From contig JAJQFT010000019.1 of the NCBI GenBank assembly GCA_021200975.1, forward strand, positions 1-42,586: a stretch of DNA of 42,586 nt, written 5' to 3'. The notes under the pieces were generated by a model. That model did not search any database. It was not told where the DNA came from and worked only from the letters and a program-made list of their open reading frames with translations. Source of the DNA: Bacillota bacterium. GTDB taxonomy: Bacteria; Bacillota; Clostridia; Oscillospirales; Oscillospiraceae. Shown here in pieces: positions 36,479-42,586 of this stretch; the first letter of the stretch is position 1; the number at the start of each line of letters is the position of its first letter. The translations under genes were made by a program, and so were the position numbers.

Positions 36479-39367
36479 ATGCGAAAAATCAAGTTTACGC
36501 AGCAGGAGGTCAAGCAGCCGAAGGGCAATTCCATGCCCCCGCTGATAGAGGGCGAGGCGCAGGCCGCTACCGCCGAGGAGGCCGCAGCCGCGGCCGCGCC
36601 GCGCGAAAAGCCGCGCAAGGGGCGCGCGCTCACGGTTGTTTGTGTCGTGCTGCTGGTGCTGTTCACCCTCACGCTGTGCCTCGACGTGGCTAACGCGCTT
36701 ACTTTTACGGCCGCGGCGGGCGGGACGGACGCCCTGCCCGGCAGCGGCACGATGGACACAATAGACTCCTCCGATATGCAGATGCCGGATGCGGATTCCT
36801 ATTTCTCCGACATGGAAATGCCGGATATGGATGCCGATTCCTACGACGCCGGATTCTCCTTTGACGGCGGCATGGAGGGTATGGAGGGCGGCCGGGGCGA
36901 GATTTCCGGCAGCGATGCCGGGGATGCCGACCTGACCGACGCGGCCGCCGCCGATACCGGCGTGCTCTATACCCTTCGCGCGGCGCTGCGGCGGGCGTTC
37001 TGGCCGGTGCTGATTGTCTGCGTGCTGGGCGACATCGTGTGCGCTGCCATTTTGTGGATCCACCGCCGTATTCGCCTGCGCGCGCGGGCGGAGGCAATGG
37101 CGGAGCTCGCCGGGGAGGAGGCGGAGGAGGAAATCCTTCCCCGCCGCCGCAGGCGGCTGTGGATTCCGGCCGTTGCGCTGCTCGCGGTGATTGCGCTGGT
37201 ATTGCAGCTTCTTCCGCTGTGGAACAGCGAAACCAGCTCCATTACCGTCGTCACCCAGACGCTTTCCAGCACGGCGGCGCTCAGCAGCATTGACACCGTC
37301 CTTTCCGGCGCGGGTACGCTCGCCGAGGAGGATGCCGCGTCCATCACGCTCCCCAGCTCCGTCACTGTGGAATGCTATTATGTTTCCAATGGCGATACCG
37401 TGAGCGCGGGCGACCTGCTCGCCACCGTTAGCCGCACCTCGGTCGGCGTAGCGATTGTGGAGCTGCAGGAGGCGCTCGACGCGCTCGACGAGAGCATCGC
37501 CGAGGCCGCCGAGGAGGAGGTTTCTACCTCCGTGGCCGCCACCACCGCCGGGCGCGTGAAGGCCATTTACGCCGAGGAGGGCGTGGCGGTTGCCGATACC
37601 ATCGGCGAATATGGCGCGCTGATGCTTGTCTCCGTTGACGGTCTGATGGCGGTGGAGGTAAGCGCCTCCGACGCGCTCTATATCGGCGATGCGGTGACCG
37701 TCACCCTCTCCGACGGCACAGAGCAGACCGGCCACGTTTCCAGCCAGCTCGACGGCACGGCCGTCATCACCCTGAGCGACGAAACCACCGCGCTGGGCGA
37801 CACCGTTACCGTCACCGACGCCGACGGCAATACCCTCGGCACAGGCACGCTGTATATCCACAGCGAGTTGCGCGTGCTGAGCTATTACGGCACGGTTGAG
37901 AGCATCGAGGTGGAGCTGGACGAGGAAATCGAGGTGGGCGACACGCTGCTGGAGCTGACGGATGTGGGCGACTCCGCGACCTATACGAGCCTGCTGGAGC
38001 AGCGCGCCGAGCTGGAGGAGGAAATGGCCACGCTGTGCCGCCTGTATCTCGATGGCAGCCTCTATGCCGACTGCGATGGCGTGGTATCCGGCATATCCGA
38101 TGATGCCACGGTCGTATCCACCGCCTCTGCCGCGGTGGCCTCGGCCACCGCCGCGACCTCCGACAGCGGCTACACGCTGGTGCTGCTTGCCAATTACGAG
38201 CAGGACGATTCACCTGAGGAGGAAACCGAGGCCGAGGAGGACGAGGAAACGGAGGAAACCACCCCCGGGGAATCTGAGCCCGAGGAGGACGAGCAGACCG
38301 GGGAGGACGAGGAAACAGAGGAAACCACACCCGCGCCCGACGGCGAGAGCGGCGACAGCGGGAGCGAAGCGGACTACACGGCGCAGCAGCTTGCCGCACT
38401 TATCCCCTCGATTACCGGGCTGGGCGTCCTGCAGGGGCTTAGCGACCTGGATTTGGAATCGCAAATCCGCTATATGTCCGGCGCCATCCGCTATGTGGCG
38501 GTGGATGCGCAGGAGCTGGATGTCAATACCCCCGGCACCTACACCGTGACCTATATTCTGCTGGTCAACCAGTCGGTGCTCGCCGCCACGCTCGGCGTTT
38601 CGTCCGCCGAGAGCGGCTATGGCATCCTGACCTTTACGGTTCCCGTGACGGTCGTGAGCGAGCAGGAGGCCGAGGCGTGGCAGCTGGCGAATCCGACGCT
38701 GGTATGGATTGGCGAGGGCAGCGGCACGGGCGACACCGACAGCAGCGAGGATACCGGCGCAATGGAGGGCAATACAGGCAGCAACGGCAGCAGCGCCAGC
38801 GGCGCGCAGGACAGCGCCGCCTCCGCGGGCGCGGACAGCGGATCCTCTGCGAGCAGCTATACCGTCTCGGAGCAGACGCTGCTTTCCGTTACACCGCAGG
38901 AATATATGACCGTTACCATCAGCGTCGATGAGCTGGATATCCTTTCACTCACCGAGGGGCAGAGCGCGCTGGTCACGCTGAGCGCCCTCACCGGCCGCTC
39001 CTTCACCGGCACGGTCACGAGCATTGCCACCTCCGGCACGAATAGCGGCGGCAGCACCAAGTTTGAAGTGGAGATTCTTCTCGAGCGCACCGAGCAGATG
39101 CTCGTGGGCATGAATGCGGCGGTGCAGATTACGCTTGCCACCGCCTCCGATGTGCTTACCATCCCGGAGGCCGCGCTCGTGGAGGAGGGCAGCACGACCT
39201 ATGTCTACACCGGCTACAATGAGTCCTCCGATACTCTCTGCGACCCGGTGGCCGTGGAAACGGGCGTATCCGACGGCACGAGCGTGGAAATCCTCTCGGG
39301 CCTGTCGGAGGGCGACGTGGTCTACTATAGCTATGCCGACTCCTACACCTATACCTTCGTAAGCTGA
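36479..39367 (+). CDS. Membrane-fusion adaptor 2 with three-helix N-terminal module
   Basis: A 962-residue relative of adaptor 1. Before the adaptor part are a cytoplasmic tail (1-48), TM1 (about 49-76), an outside loop with Met/Asp clusters (SSDMQMPDADSYFSDMEMPD, 97-116), TM2 (174-194), a charged cytoplasmic loop (195-226) and TM3 (227-247). The adaptor part shares the lipoyl-like segment LPSSVTVECYYVSNGDTV, the hairpin LQEALDALDESIAEAAEEE and the barrel (TLYIHSELRVLSYYG). It is interrupted by an acidic repeat linker (about 578-630, EDEETEETTP twice), a beta-rich Ig-like insert (about 670-740) and a Ser/Gly linker (about 745-800). AGGAGG precedes the ATG. Cargo unknown; probably works with the permease upstream. 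Confidence 0.88.
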   Translation: MRKIKFTQQEVKQPKGNSMPPLIEGEAQAATAEEAAAAAAPREKPRKGRALTVVCVVLLVLFTLTLCLDVANALTFTAAAGGTDALPGSGTMDTIDSSDMQMPDADSYFSDMEMPDMDADSYDAGFSFDGGMEGMEGGRGEISGSDAGDADLTDAAAADTGVLYTLRAALRRAFWPVLIVCVLGDIVCAAILWIHRRIRLRARAEAMAELAGEEAEEEILPRRRRRLWIPAVALLAVIALVLQLLPLWNSETSSITVVTQTLSSTAALSSIDTVLSGAGTLAEEDAASITLPSSVTVECYYVSNGDTVSAGDLLATVSRTSVGVAIVELQEALDALDESIAEAAEEEVSTSVAATTAGRVKAIYAEEGVAVADTIGEYGALMLVSVDGLMAVEVSASDALYIGDAVTVTLSDGTEQTGHVSSQLDGTAVITLSDETTALGDTVTVTDADGNTLGTGTLYIHSELRVLSYYGTVESIEVELDEEIEVGDTLLELTDVGDSATYTSLLEQRAELEEEMATLCRLYLDGSLYADCDGVVSGISDDATVVSTASAAVASATAATSDSGYTLVLLANYEQDDSPEEETEAEEDEETEETTPGESEPEEDEQTGEDEETEETTPAPDGESGDSGSEADYTAQQLAALIPSITGLGVLQGLSDLDLESQIRYMSGAIRYVAVDAQELDVNTPGTYTVTYILLVNQSVLAATLGVSSAESGYGILTFTVPVTVVSEQEAEAWQLANPTLVWIGEGSGTGDTDSSEDTGAMEGNTGSNGSSASGAQDSAASAGADSGSSASSYTVSEQTLLSVTPQEYMTVTISVDELDILSLTEGQSALVTLSALTGRSFTGTVTSIATSGTNSGGSTKFEVEILLERTEQMLVGMNAAVQITLATASDVLTIPEAALVEEGSTTYVYTGYNESSDTLCDPVAVETGVSDGTSVEILSGLSEGDVVYYSYADSYTYTFVS
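38209..38370 (+). repeat. Acidic low-complexity repeat in adaptor 2
   Basis: A GAGGA-rich stretch encodes Glu/Asp/Thr/Pro-rich sequence with the unit EDEETEETTP occurring twice (GESEPEEDEQ between). It is probably a disordered, negatively charged spacer. Confidence 0.8.
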
Positions 39368-39383
39368 GGAACGCGAAAAAATA

Positions 39384-39421
39384 CGGTATCCGGCGCATTG
39401 TGGCCGGATACCGCTGTTTTT
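39384..39421. terminator. Bidirectional terminator between adaptor 2 and rubrerythrin
   Basis: CGGTATCCGGC (39384-39394) and GCCGGATACCG (39403-39413) form a perfect 11-bp stem. CTGTTTTT follows on the plus strand, and the minus strand runs into TATTTTTT (39376-39383). Confidence 0.9.
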
Positions 39422-39429
39422 GCGATGGT

Positions 39430-39966
39430 TTAGTAATTTTCCGCCTTCAGCTCGAAGTAGCTCTGCGGGTGGTTGCAGGTCGGGCAGATGGCGGGAGCCT
39501 TCGTGCCGACGACGATGTGGCCGCAGTTGCGGCATTCCCACACCTTGACCTCGCTCTTTTCAAATACCTGCGCGGTTTCGAGATTCTTGAGCAGGGCGCG
39601 GTAGCGCTCCTCGTGGTGCTTCTCCACCTCGGCGACCAGGCGGAAGCGGGCGGCCAGCGCGGGGAAGCCCTCCTTCTCGGCGGTTTCGGCGAATTCGGCG
39701 TACATGTCCGTCCATTCGTAGTTCTCTCCGGCGGCAGCGGCGGCGAGATTCTCGGCGGTCGAGCCGATGCCGTCCAGCTCCTTGAACCAGAGCTTGGCGT
39801 GCTCCTTCTCATTCTCGGCGGTTTTCAGGAACAGCGCGGCCATCTGCTCGTAGCCCTCCTTCTTGGCGACAGAGGCGAAGTAGGTGTACTTGTTGCGCGC
39901 CTCGGATTCCCCCGCAAAGGCGGCCTGCAGGTTCTTTTCGGTTTGTGTTCCGGCGTATTTGCTCAT
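39430..39966 (-). CDS. rbr: Rubrerythrin
   Basis: A 178-residue non-heme iron peroxidase that reduces hydrogen peroxide in anaerobes. The N-terminal ferritin-like domain has the diiron ligands in [21 protein letters not shown] and [10 protein letters not shown]. The C-terminal rubredoxin-like domain has Cys145, Cys148 (CRNC), Cys161 and Cys164 (CPTC). The length is normal. Its ATG overlaps the perR stop by ATGA (39963-39966), so it is translated with the regulator and should be induced by peroxide through the PerR box at 40362-40376. The terminator 39384-39421 follows. Confidence 0.97.
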   Translation of the reverse strand: MSKYAGTQTEKNLQAAFAGESEARNKYTYFASVAKKEGYEQMAALFLKTAENEKEHAKLWFKELDGIGSTAENLAAAAAGENYEWTDMYAEFAETAEKEGFPALAARFRLVAEVEKHHEERYRALLKNLETAQVFEKSEVKVWECRNCGHIVVGTKAPAICPTCNHPQSYFELKAENY

Positions 39967-40340
39967 GATTGTCCCTCCTGAAGTTCAATTTTGCATTTTT
40001 CGCAAAGGGTAAACAGCTTTAAGTCGTAGGCCTCCAGCTCCGTCCCGGCATCGCGCGCGAGCTGCGCGGTCAAATCGGGCAGGTAGAGGTCGCGGATGCT
40101 GCCGCAGCGGCGGCAAATCAGGTGATCGTGGCGGGCGAGTTTGTCGAAGCGGTCGGTCTTCCCGTCGAAGCACAGGCGGCGGATCTGCCCGCGCGCACAC
40201 AGGGCGTTGAGATTGTTGTACACCGTGGCGAGCGAGGTCTTTCTGCCCGATTCGCGAAGCATCTGATAAATATCCTCGGCGGTGGGGTGGCAGGACGAGC
40301 TGCGCACCAAATCCAGAATAGCCTGTCCGTTTCCGGTCAA
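39963..40340 (-). CDS. perR: PerR-type peroxide-sensing repressor (Fur family)
   Basis: A 125-residue Fur-family repressor. All five regulatory-metal ligands of B. subtilis PerR have counterparts at a constant offset: His18 (HPTAEDIY), Asp66 (RFD), His71 and His73 (HDH) and Asp84. Asp at the second and fifth positions favours PerR over Fur. The structural zinc site is Cys76/Cys79 and Cys113/Cys116. The first helix is short compared with B. subtilis. The start is TTG at 40338-40340 with AAAGGGGG 7-8 nt upstream; an in-frame stop lies 8 codons further up, so no longer form is possible. It is coupled to rbr and autoregulated (PerR box over the -10). Confidence 0.93.
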   Translation of the reverse strand: MTGNGQAILDLVRSSSCHPTAEDIYQMLRESGRKTSLATVYNNLNALCARGQIRRLCFDGKTDRFDKLARHDHLICRRCGSIRDLYLPDLTAQLARDAGTELEAYDLKLFTLCEKCKIELQEGQS

Positions 40341-40361
40341 ATTTATTCCCCCTTTCCGAAG

Positions 40362-40376
40362 CTAAAATTATTATAA
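40362..40376 (-). promoter_or_regulatory. PerR box (operator) of perR-rbr
   Basis: CTAAAATTATTATAA matches the known PerR box TTATAATNATTATAA at 12 of 14 defined positions. It covers the whole -10 (40370-40375) of the perR promoter, so bound repressor would block transcription. Confidence 0.8.
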
Positions 40377-40398
40377 TTCAAATGCAGGCGCTTGTCAA
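40370..40398 (-). promoter_or_regulatory. Consensus promoter of perR-rbr
   Basis: On the minus strand TTGACA (40393-40398), a 17-bp spacer and TATAAT (40370-40375), all 12 positions consensus. The expected transcript start leaves a leader of about 22 nt before the TTG start. Confidence 0.9.
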
Positions 40399-40440
40399 GC
40401 CTGTTTTTTCGCAAATCGGGAGAAAAGTGCCCGTTTGCCC

Positions 40441-40469
40441 TTGACCGGGCGAATATTTTGGGATATACT
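40441..40469 (+). promoter_or_regulatory. Promoter of the phosphopantetheinyl transferase gene
   Basis: TTGACC (40441-40446), a 17-bp spacer and TATACT (40464-40469), 37 bp upstream of the ATG. Confidence 0.8.
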
Positions 40470-40506
40470 TGCTATAGAATTCTATCCGGAAGGCGGGTGC
40501 GGGAGC

Positions 40507-40965
40507 ATGGAGCTGCTTTGGCAGCGGTTGGACGGGCAGGACGCCCATGCGGCCGGGCGCGCGCTGCTGCGCCGCCTGTGCGGCGGCGAGCTGCCGGAAA
40601 TCGCCTTCGGCGCGCATGGGAAGCCCTATTTCCCGGCGGACGCGCGGCATTTTTCTATCTCGCACTGCGCCAATCATGTGTTCGTCTGCCTGTCGGCGCG
40701 CGCAGTGGGGCTGGACGCGGAGGAAAAGGGGCGGCGCGTGAGCGCCGCGATGCCTTCGCGTGTGCTTTCCGGCGCAGAGTACCGCCGCTGGGAGGCCGCG
40801 CCGAACCGGGACGAGGCCTTCCTGCGCCTGTGGGTGCTCAAGGAGGCGGCGGCGAAGCGCTCGGGGGAGGGCATCTTCGCCGCACTGCGCGGCACGGATT
40901 TTTCGCCGGACGACCCGCGCGTGCGCGAAATCGACGGCTGCTTCGTGGCAATCTTGGAGGATTAG
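40507..40965 (+). CDS. Short Sfp-type 4'-phosphopantetheinyl transferase
   Basis: A 152-residue enzyme that transfers phosphopantetheine from CoA to carrier proteins. The motifs are GKPYFPADARHFSISHCANH (P1/P2 region), VGLDAEE with the magnesium-binding acids, and LWVLKEAAAKRSGEG. It is shorter than Sfp (about 220 residues) but has every motif. The ATG at 40507 follows a GGGAG site; a longer in-frame reading would start inside the promoter. No polyketide or peptide synthetase gene is in the window, so the target carrier protein is unknown. Its TAG overlaps the stop of the convergent gene by 3-4 bp. Confidence 0.9.
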   Translation: MELLWQRLDGQDAHAAGRALLRRLCGGELPEIAFGAHGKPYFPADARHFSISHCANHVFVCLSARAVGLDAEEKGRRVSAAMPSRVLSGAEYRRWEAAPNRDEAFLRLWVLKEAAAKRSGEGIFAALRGTDFSPDDPRVREIDGCFVAILED

Positions 40966-41369
40966 GGGCGCTTGCGAAGCTTATACAGCCTGTCGAGGCT
41001 CAGCATCAGCAGCACCGCCCACGCGAACAGGCTCAGCACCCAAGCCCGCGCCGCTATCATCGGCGCGGAGACCACGATCAGCACCCCGTACAGAAAGTCG
41101 CCCACCTCGGTGGAGGTGCCGATGGAAAGGATGCTCGCCACCAGAAGCGCCAGCGTGAGGCCAAGGCTCGCAAGGCTGAGATTGCGCAGCAGCCGCAGCC
41201 CCCGGCGCGCGGCAGTGAACACCAGCACCAGCGGCGGCACGAAGAAGGCAAGGCTCATCAGCACCGAGAATACCGCCAACGGCTCGCTCTCGACCCCGGC
41301 GCAGAAGCCCAGCACGACGCACACCACATACAGCACGCCCCACGAGATGAAACAGTTGCGTTCTTTCAA
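40962..41369 (-). CDS. Small four-helix membrane protein, unknown function
   Basis: A 135-residue hydrophobic protein with about four membrane helices (WGVLYVVCVVLGFCAG, VFSVLMSLAFFVPPLVLVF, LASLGLTLALLVASIL and the C-terminal third) and a basic tail (LYKLRKRP). I recognise no family. The start is TTG at 41367-41369, with AAAGGAG 9 nt upstream and a promoter (TTGCAA-17-TACAAT) before that; an ATG further upstream in frame lies across the promoter. It converges on the phosphopantetheinyl transferase gene with overlapping stops and no terminator between them. Confidence 0.8.
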   Translation of the reverse strand: MKERNCFISWGVLYVVCVVLGFCAGVESEPLAVFSVLMSLAFFVPPLVLVFTAARRGLRLLRNLSLASLGLTLALLVASILSIGTSTEVGDFLYGVLIVVSAPMIAARAWVLSLFAWAVLLMLSLDRLYKLRKRP

Positions 41370-41390
41370 GAATATCCACTCCTTTGCCCC

Positions 41391-41419
41391 ATTGTACCGC
41401 ATCCGCGCACAAATTGCAA
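41391..41419 (-). promoter_or_regulatory. Promoter of the small membrane protein gene
   Basis: On the minus strand TTGCAA (41414-41419), a 17-bp spacer and TACAAT (41391-41396), 22 bp upstream of the TTG start. Confidence 0.75.
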
Positions 41420-41436
41420 GGGATAGAAAAAAATAC

Positions 41437-41465
41437 TGGACAAGGTGACATAATTCTGCTATAAT
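41437..41465 (+). promoter_or_regulatory. Promoter of nrdR
   Basis: TGGACA (41437-41442), a 17-bp spacer and TATAAT (41460-41465), 34 bp upstream of the nrdR ATG. Confidence 0.8.
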
Positions 41466-41498
41466 AACGAAAATTGGAAGTACTGGAGGTGTGGCGCA

Positions 41499-41951
41499 AT
41501 GAAGTGCCCATTTTGCGGCGATCAGGAGAGCAAGGTCGTCGATTCCCGCCACTCGGAGGACGGCAGCTCCATCCGCCGCCGCCGGGAGTGCCTGGCTTGC
41601 CAGAGGCGGTTCACCACCTACGAGATGGTGGAGAGCCTGCCCATCATTGTCCTCAAGCGCGACGGCTCCCGCCAGCCCTTTGACCGCAACAAAATTCTCA
41701 GCTCTATGGTGCACGCCTTTGACAAGCGGCAGGTCTCCATGCAGGAGCTCGACCGCATCACGACCGAAATCGAGCAGACCATTCAGGAGCGGCTGGAGCG
41801 GGAGGTATCCTCCGATACCATCGGCGAGATGGTGCTCGAGCGCCTGCGCCCCATCGACGAGGTGGCCTATATCCGATTCGCCTCCGTGTATCGCCGCTTC
41901 CCGGATGTGCGCAGCTTTGTCCGCGAAATCGACAGGATGAGCGGGAAATAA
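41499..41951 (+). CDS. nrdR: Transcriptional repressor NrdR
   Basis: A 150-residue repressor of ribonucleotide reductase genes that senses ATP/dATP. The N-terminal zinc ribbon has Cys3, Cys6, Cys31 and Cys34 (MKCPFC and CLAC) around the conserved DSRHSEDGSSIRRRREC. The ATP-cone domain runs from about residue 49 (IVLKRDGSRQPFDRNKI) to about 139. The length is normal. GGAGG lies 9 nt upstream. No nrd gene or clear NrdR-box pair is visible in the window, so its targets lie elsewhere. An SdpI-like gene follows after 10 bp. Confidence 0.97.
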   Translation: MKCPFCGDQESKVVDSRHSEDGSSIRRRRECLACQRRFTTYEMVESLPIIVLKRDGSRQPFDRNKILSSMVHAFDKRQVSMQELDRITTEIEQTIQERLEREVSSDTIGEMVLERLRPIDEVAYIRFASVYRRFPDVRSFVREIDRMSGK

Positions 41952-41961
41952 GGAGAAGCCT

Positions 41962-42435
41962 ATGGATCTCGAAACCCTGAAGGATCTGCTCTCGGAGTTT
42001 GACCTGGCGAATTTTCTGCCGGAGCTGGACAGCGTCCTTGGCTGGATTGAGCTGCTGGCGCGGGTTTTGGTGCTGGCCGGGCCGGTGCTGATGCTGCTTT
42101 TCGGGCTGCTGTACCTGCTCTCGCCGCCCAAGGAGGCCAATTACTCCGCGGGCTACCGCGTTTGGTGGGGGATGTCCAGCCTCGATAGCTGGCGCTTCAC
42201 GCAAAAGCTTGCCGGCGCGGTGTGGACGGTGCTGGGCTTCGGCCTACTGGCCTATATGGCGGTGCAGGCGAACCTGTTCCGCCTGCTCGAGCCGATGGAC
42301 ATGGTGATGGCCGCCATCCACTGCCTGCTGACGCAAATCTATTGGTCGGTCGGCTCCTGCCTCGCCATCAACCTGACGGTTTTTATCGTGTTCGACCGCA
42401 AGGGCTTCCGCCGCTGGGGCAGCCGCGGGGAATAA
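41962..42435 (+). CDS. SdpI-like membrane protein
   Basis: A 157-residue protein with an amphipathic N-terminus and about three to four membrane helices (LLARVLVLAGPVLMLLFGLL, VWTVLGFGLLAYMAVQA, and a C-terminal pair). The segment ANYSAGYRVWWGMSSLDSWR is the hallmark of SdpI-family proteins, where a similar GxRT...S...W motif precedes a helix. B. subtilis SdpI gives immunity to the SdpC toxin, but most homologues have no known role. AAGGAG precedes the ATG, 10 nt after the nrdR stop, so it is in the nrdR operon. The terminator 42449-42479 follows. Confidence 0.8.
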   Translation: MDLETLKDLLSEFDLANFLPELDSVLGWIELLARVLVLAGPVLMLLFGLLYLLSPPKEANYSAGYRVWWGMSSLDSWRFTQKLAGAVWTVLGFGLLAYMAVQANLFRLLEPMDMVMAAIHCLLTQIYWSVGSCLAINLTVFIVFDRKGFRRWGSRGE

Positions 42436-42448
42436 GCGCGCAGATTCC

Positions 42449-42479
42449 ATCCCCTCCCGAAAGCCGGGAGGGGATTTTT
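42449..42479 (+). terminator. Terminator after the SdpI-like gene
   Basis: ATCCCCTCCCG (42449-42459) and CGGGAGGGGAT (42465-42475) form a perfect 11-bp stem with a 5-nt loop, followed by TTTTT. Confidence 0.92.
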
Positions 42480-42519
42480 GCGCGCAACGAGCGTGGGGAT
42501 TGCGCATATTTGCGCGCAA
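42478..42519. promoter_or_regulatory. Pair of identical palindromes TTGCGCGCAA (putative operator)
   Basis: The perfect palindrome TTGCGCGCAA occurs at 42478-42487 and 42510-42519, 32 bp apart, about three helical turns. A related TTGCGC half-site lies at 42500-42505, and the palindrome ATTTGCAAAT at 42535-42544. They sit upstream of a possible promoter at the right edge. Confidence 0.45.
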
Positions 42520-42556
42520 TTTTTGCGAATATTCATTTGCAAATTGCAAGAGCAAG

Positions 42557-42585
42557 TTGAACACTTCCGTGAAAAGTTTTTAATA
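42557..42585 (+). promoter_or_regulatory. Possible promoter at the right edge
   Basis: TTGAAC (42557-42562), a 17-bp spacer and TTAATA (42580-42585) could start a transcript leaving the window. The -10 is weak. Confidence 0.35.
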
Positions 42586-42586
42586 G

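Noticed and set aside
1..42586. Insertion sequences, prophage or other mobile elements
   Set aside because: No transposase, integrase, phage structural gene, or flanking direct repeats were found. tRNA-Gly has no integrase or duplicated 3' end next to it.

Overview
The window is about 42.6 kb of GC-rich chromosomal DNA from a low-motility-gene, housekeeping-rich region of a Gram-positive anaerobe. Gene content points to a member of the Clostridia, most likely the Oscillospiraceae/Ruminococcaceae group (inference): HPr kinase/phosphorylase, an infC-rpmI-rplT operon with a leader terminator, zinc-type L28, split transketolase, FtsEX with a coiled-coil M23 hydrolase, rubrerythrin under a PerR-type regulator, DUF6440, DUF3810 and SdpI-like proteins. 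Promoters are easy to see: many are TTGnnn-17-TATAAT in AT-rich gaps between GC-rich genes. I see no rRNA, insertion sequence, prophage gene or CRISPR array; the only RNA gene found is tRNA-Gly(GCC).

Layout. 1-5925: the end of an unrecognised gene, then hprK-rluA family-cysK on the minus strand; divergently rpmB, and the infC-rpmI-rplT operon behind a consensus promoter, a leader terminator hairpin and an AUC start codon. 4987-8100: glucokinase (minus) divergent from pgi, then a small P-loop protein. 8105-9843: tRNA-Gly and an NfeD-SPFH-DUF6440 operon. 10207-16380: one minus-strand operon U32(RlhA-like)-maf-mreC-mreD-mrdA, followed by a 360-bp hairpin-rich gap. 16514-20796: araD and an FGGY kinase divergent from the two-subunit transketolase, a pentose-phosphate cluster. 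20848-25933: a leucine-rich-repeat lipoprotein with an unknown partner, then ftsE-ftsX-M23 hydrolase. 26126-32748: rodA, a DUF3810 zinc-metalloprotease-like protein, rsmG, a zinc-ribbon/TM/parvulin foldase and an N-acetylmuramoyl-L-alanine amidase. 32891-39367: a four-gene exporter operon (adaptor, ATPase, MacB-like permease, second adaptor). 39430-42435: perR-rbr (minus), a phosphopantetheinyl transferase, a small membrane protein, nrdR and an SdpI-like protein; the last 100 bp hold repeated palindromes.

Functionally most of the window serves envelope growth (MreCD, PBP2, RodA, FtsEX-hydrolase, amidase, foldase), central sugar metabolism (HPrK, GlcK, Pgi, Tkt, AraD) and translation. The most unusual part is the exporter operon at 32.9-39.4 kb. 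Two paralogous membrane-fusion adaptors flank one ATPase/permease pair. Both carry Met/Asp/Ser-rich extracytoplasmic segments sharing the motif FSDM, and the second adaptor also has an extra three-helix N-terminal module, an acidic repeat linker and an inserted beta-rich segment. I do not know of a described system with this combination, but could not search.
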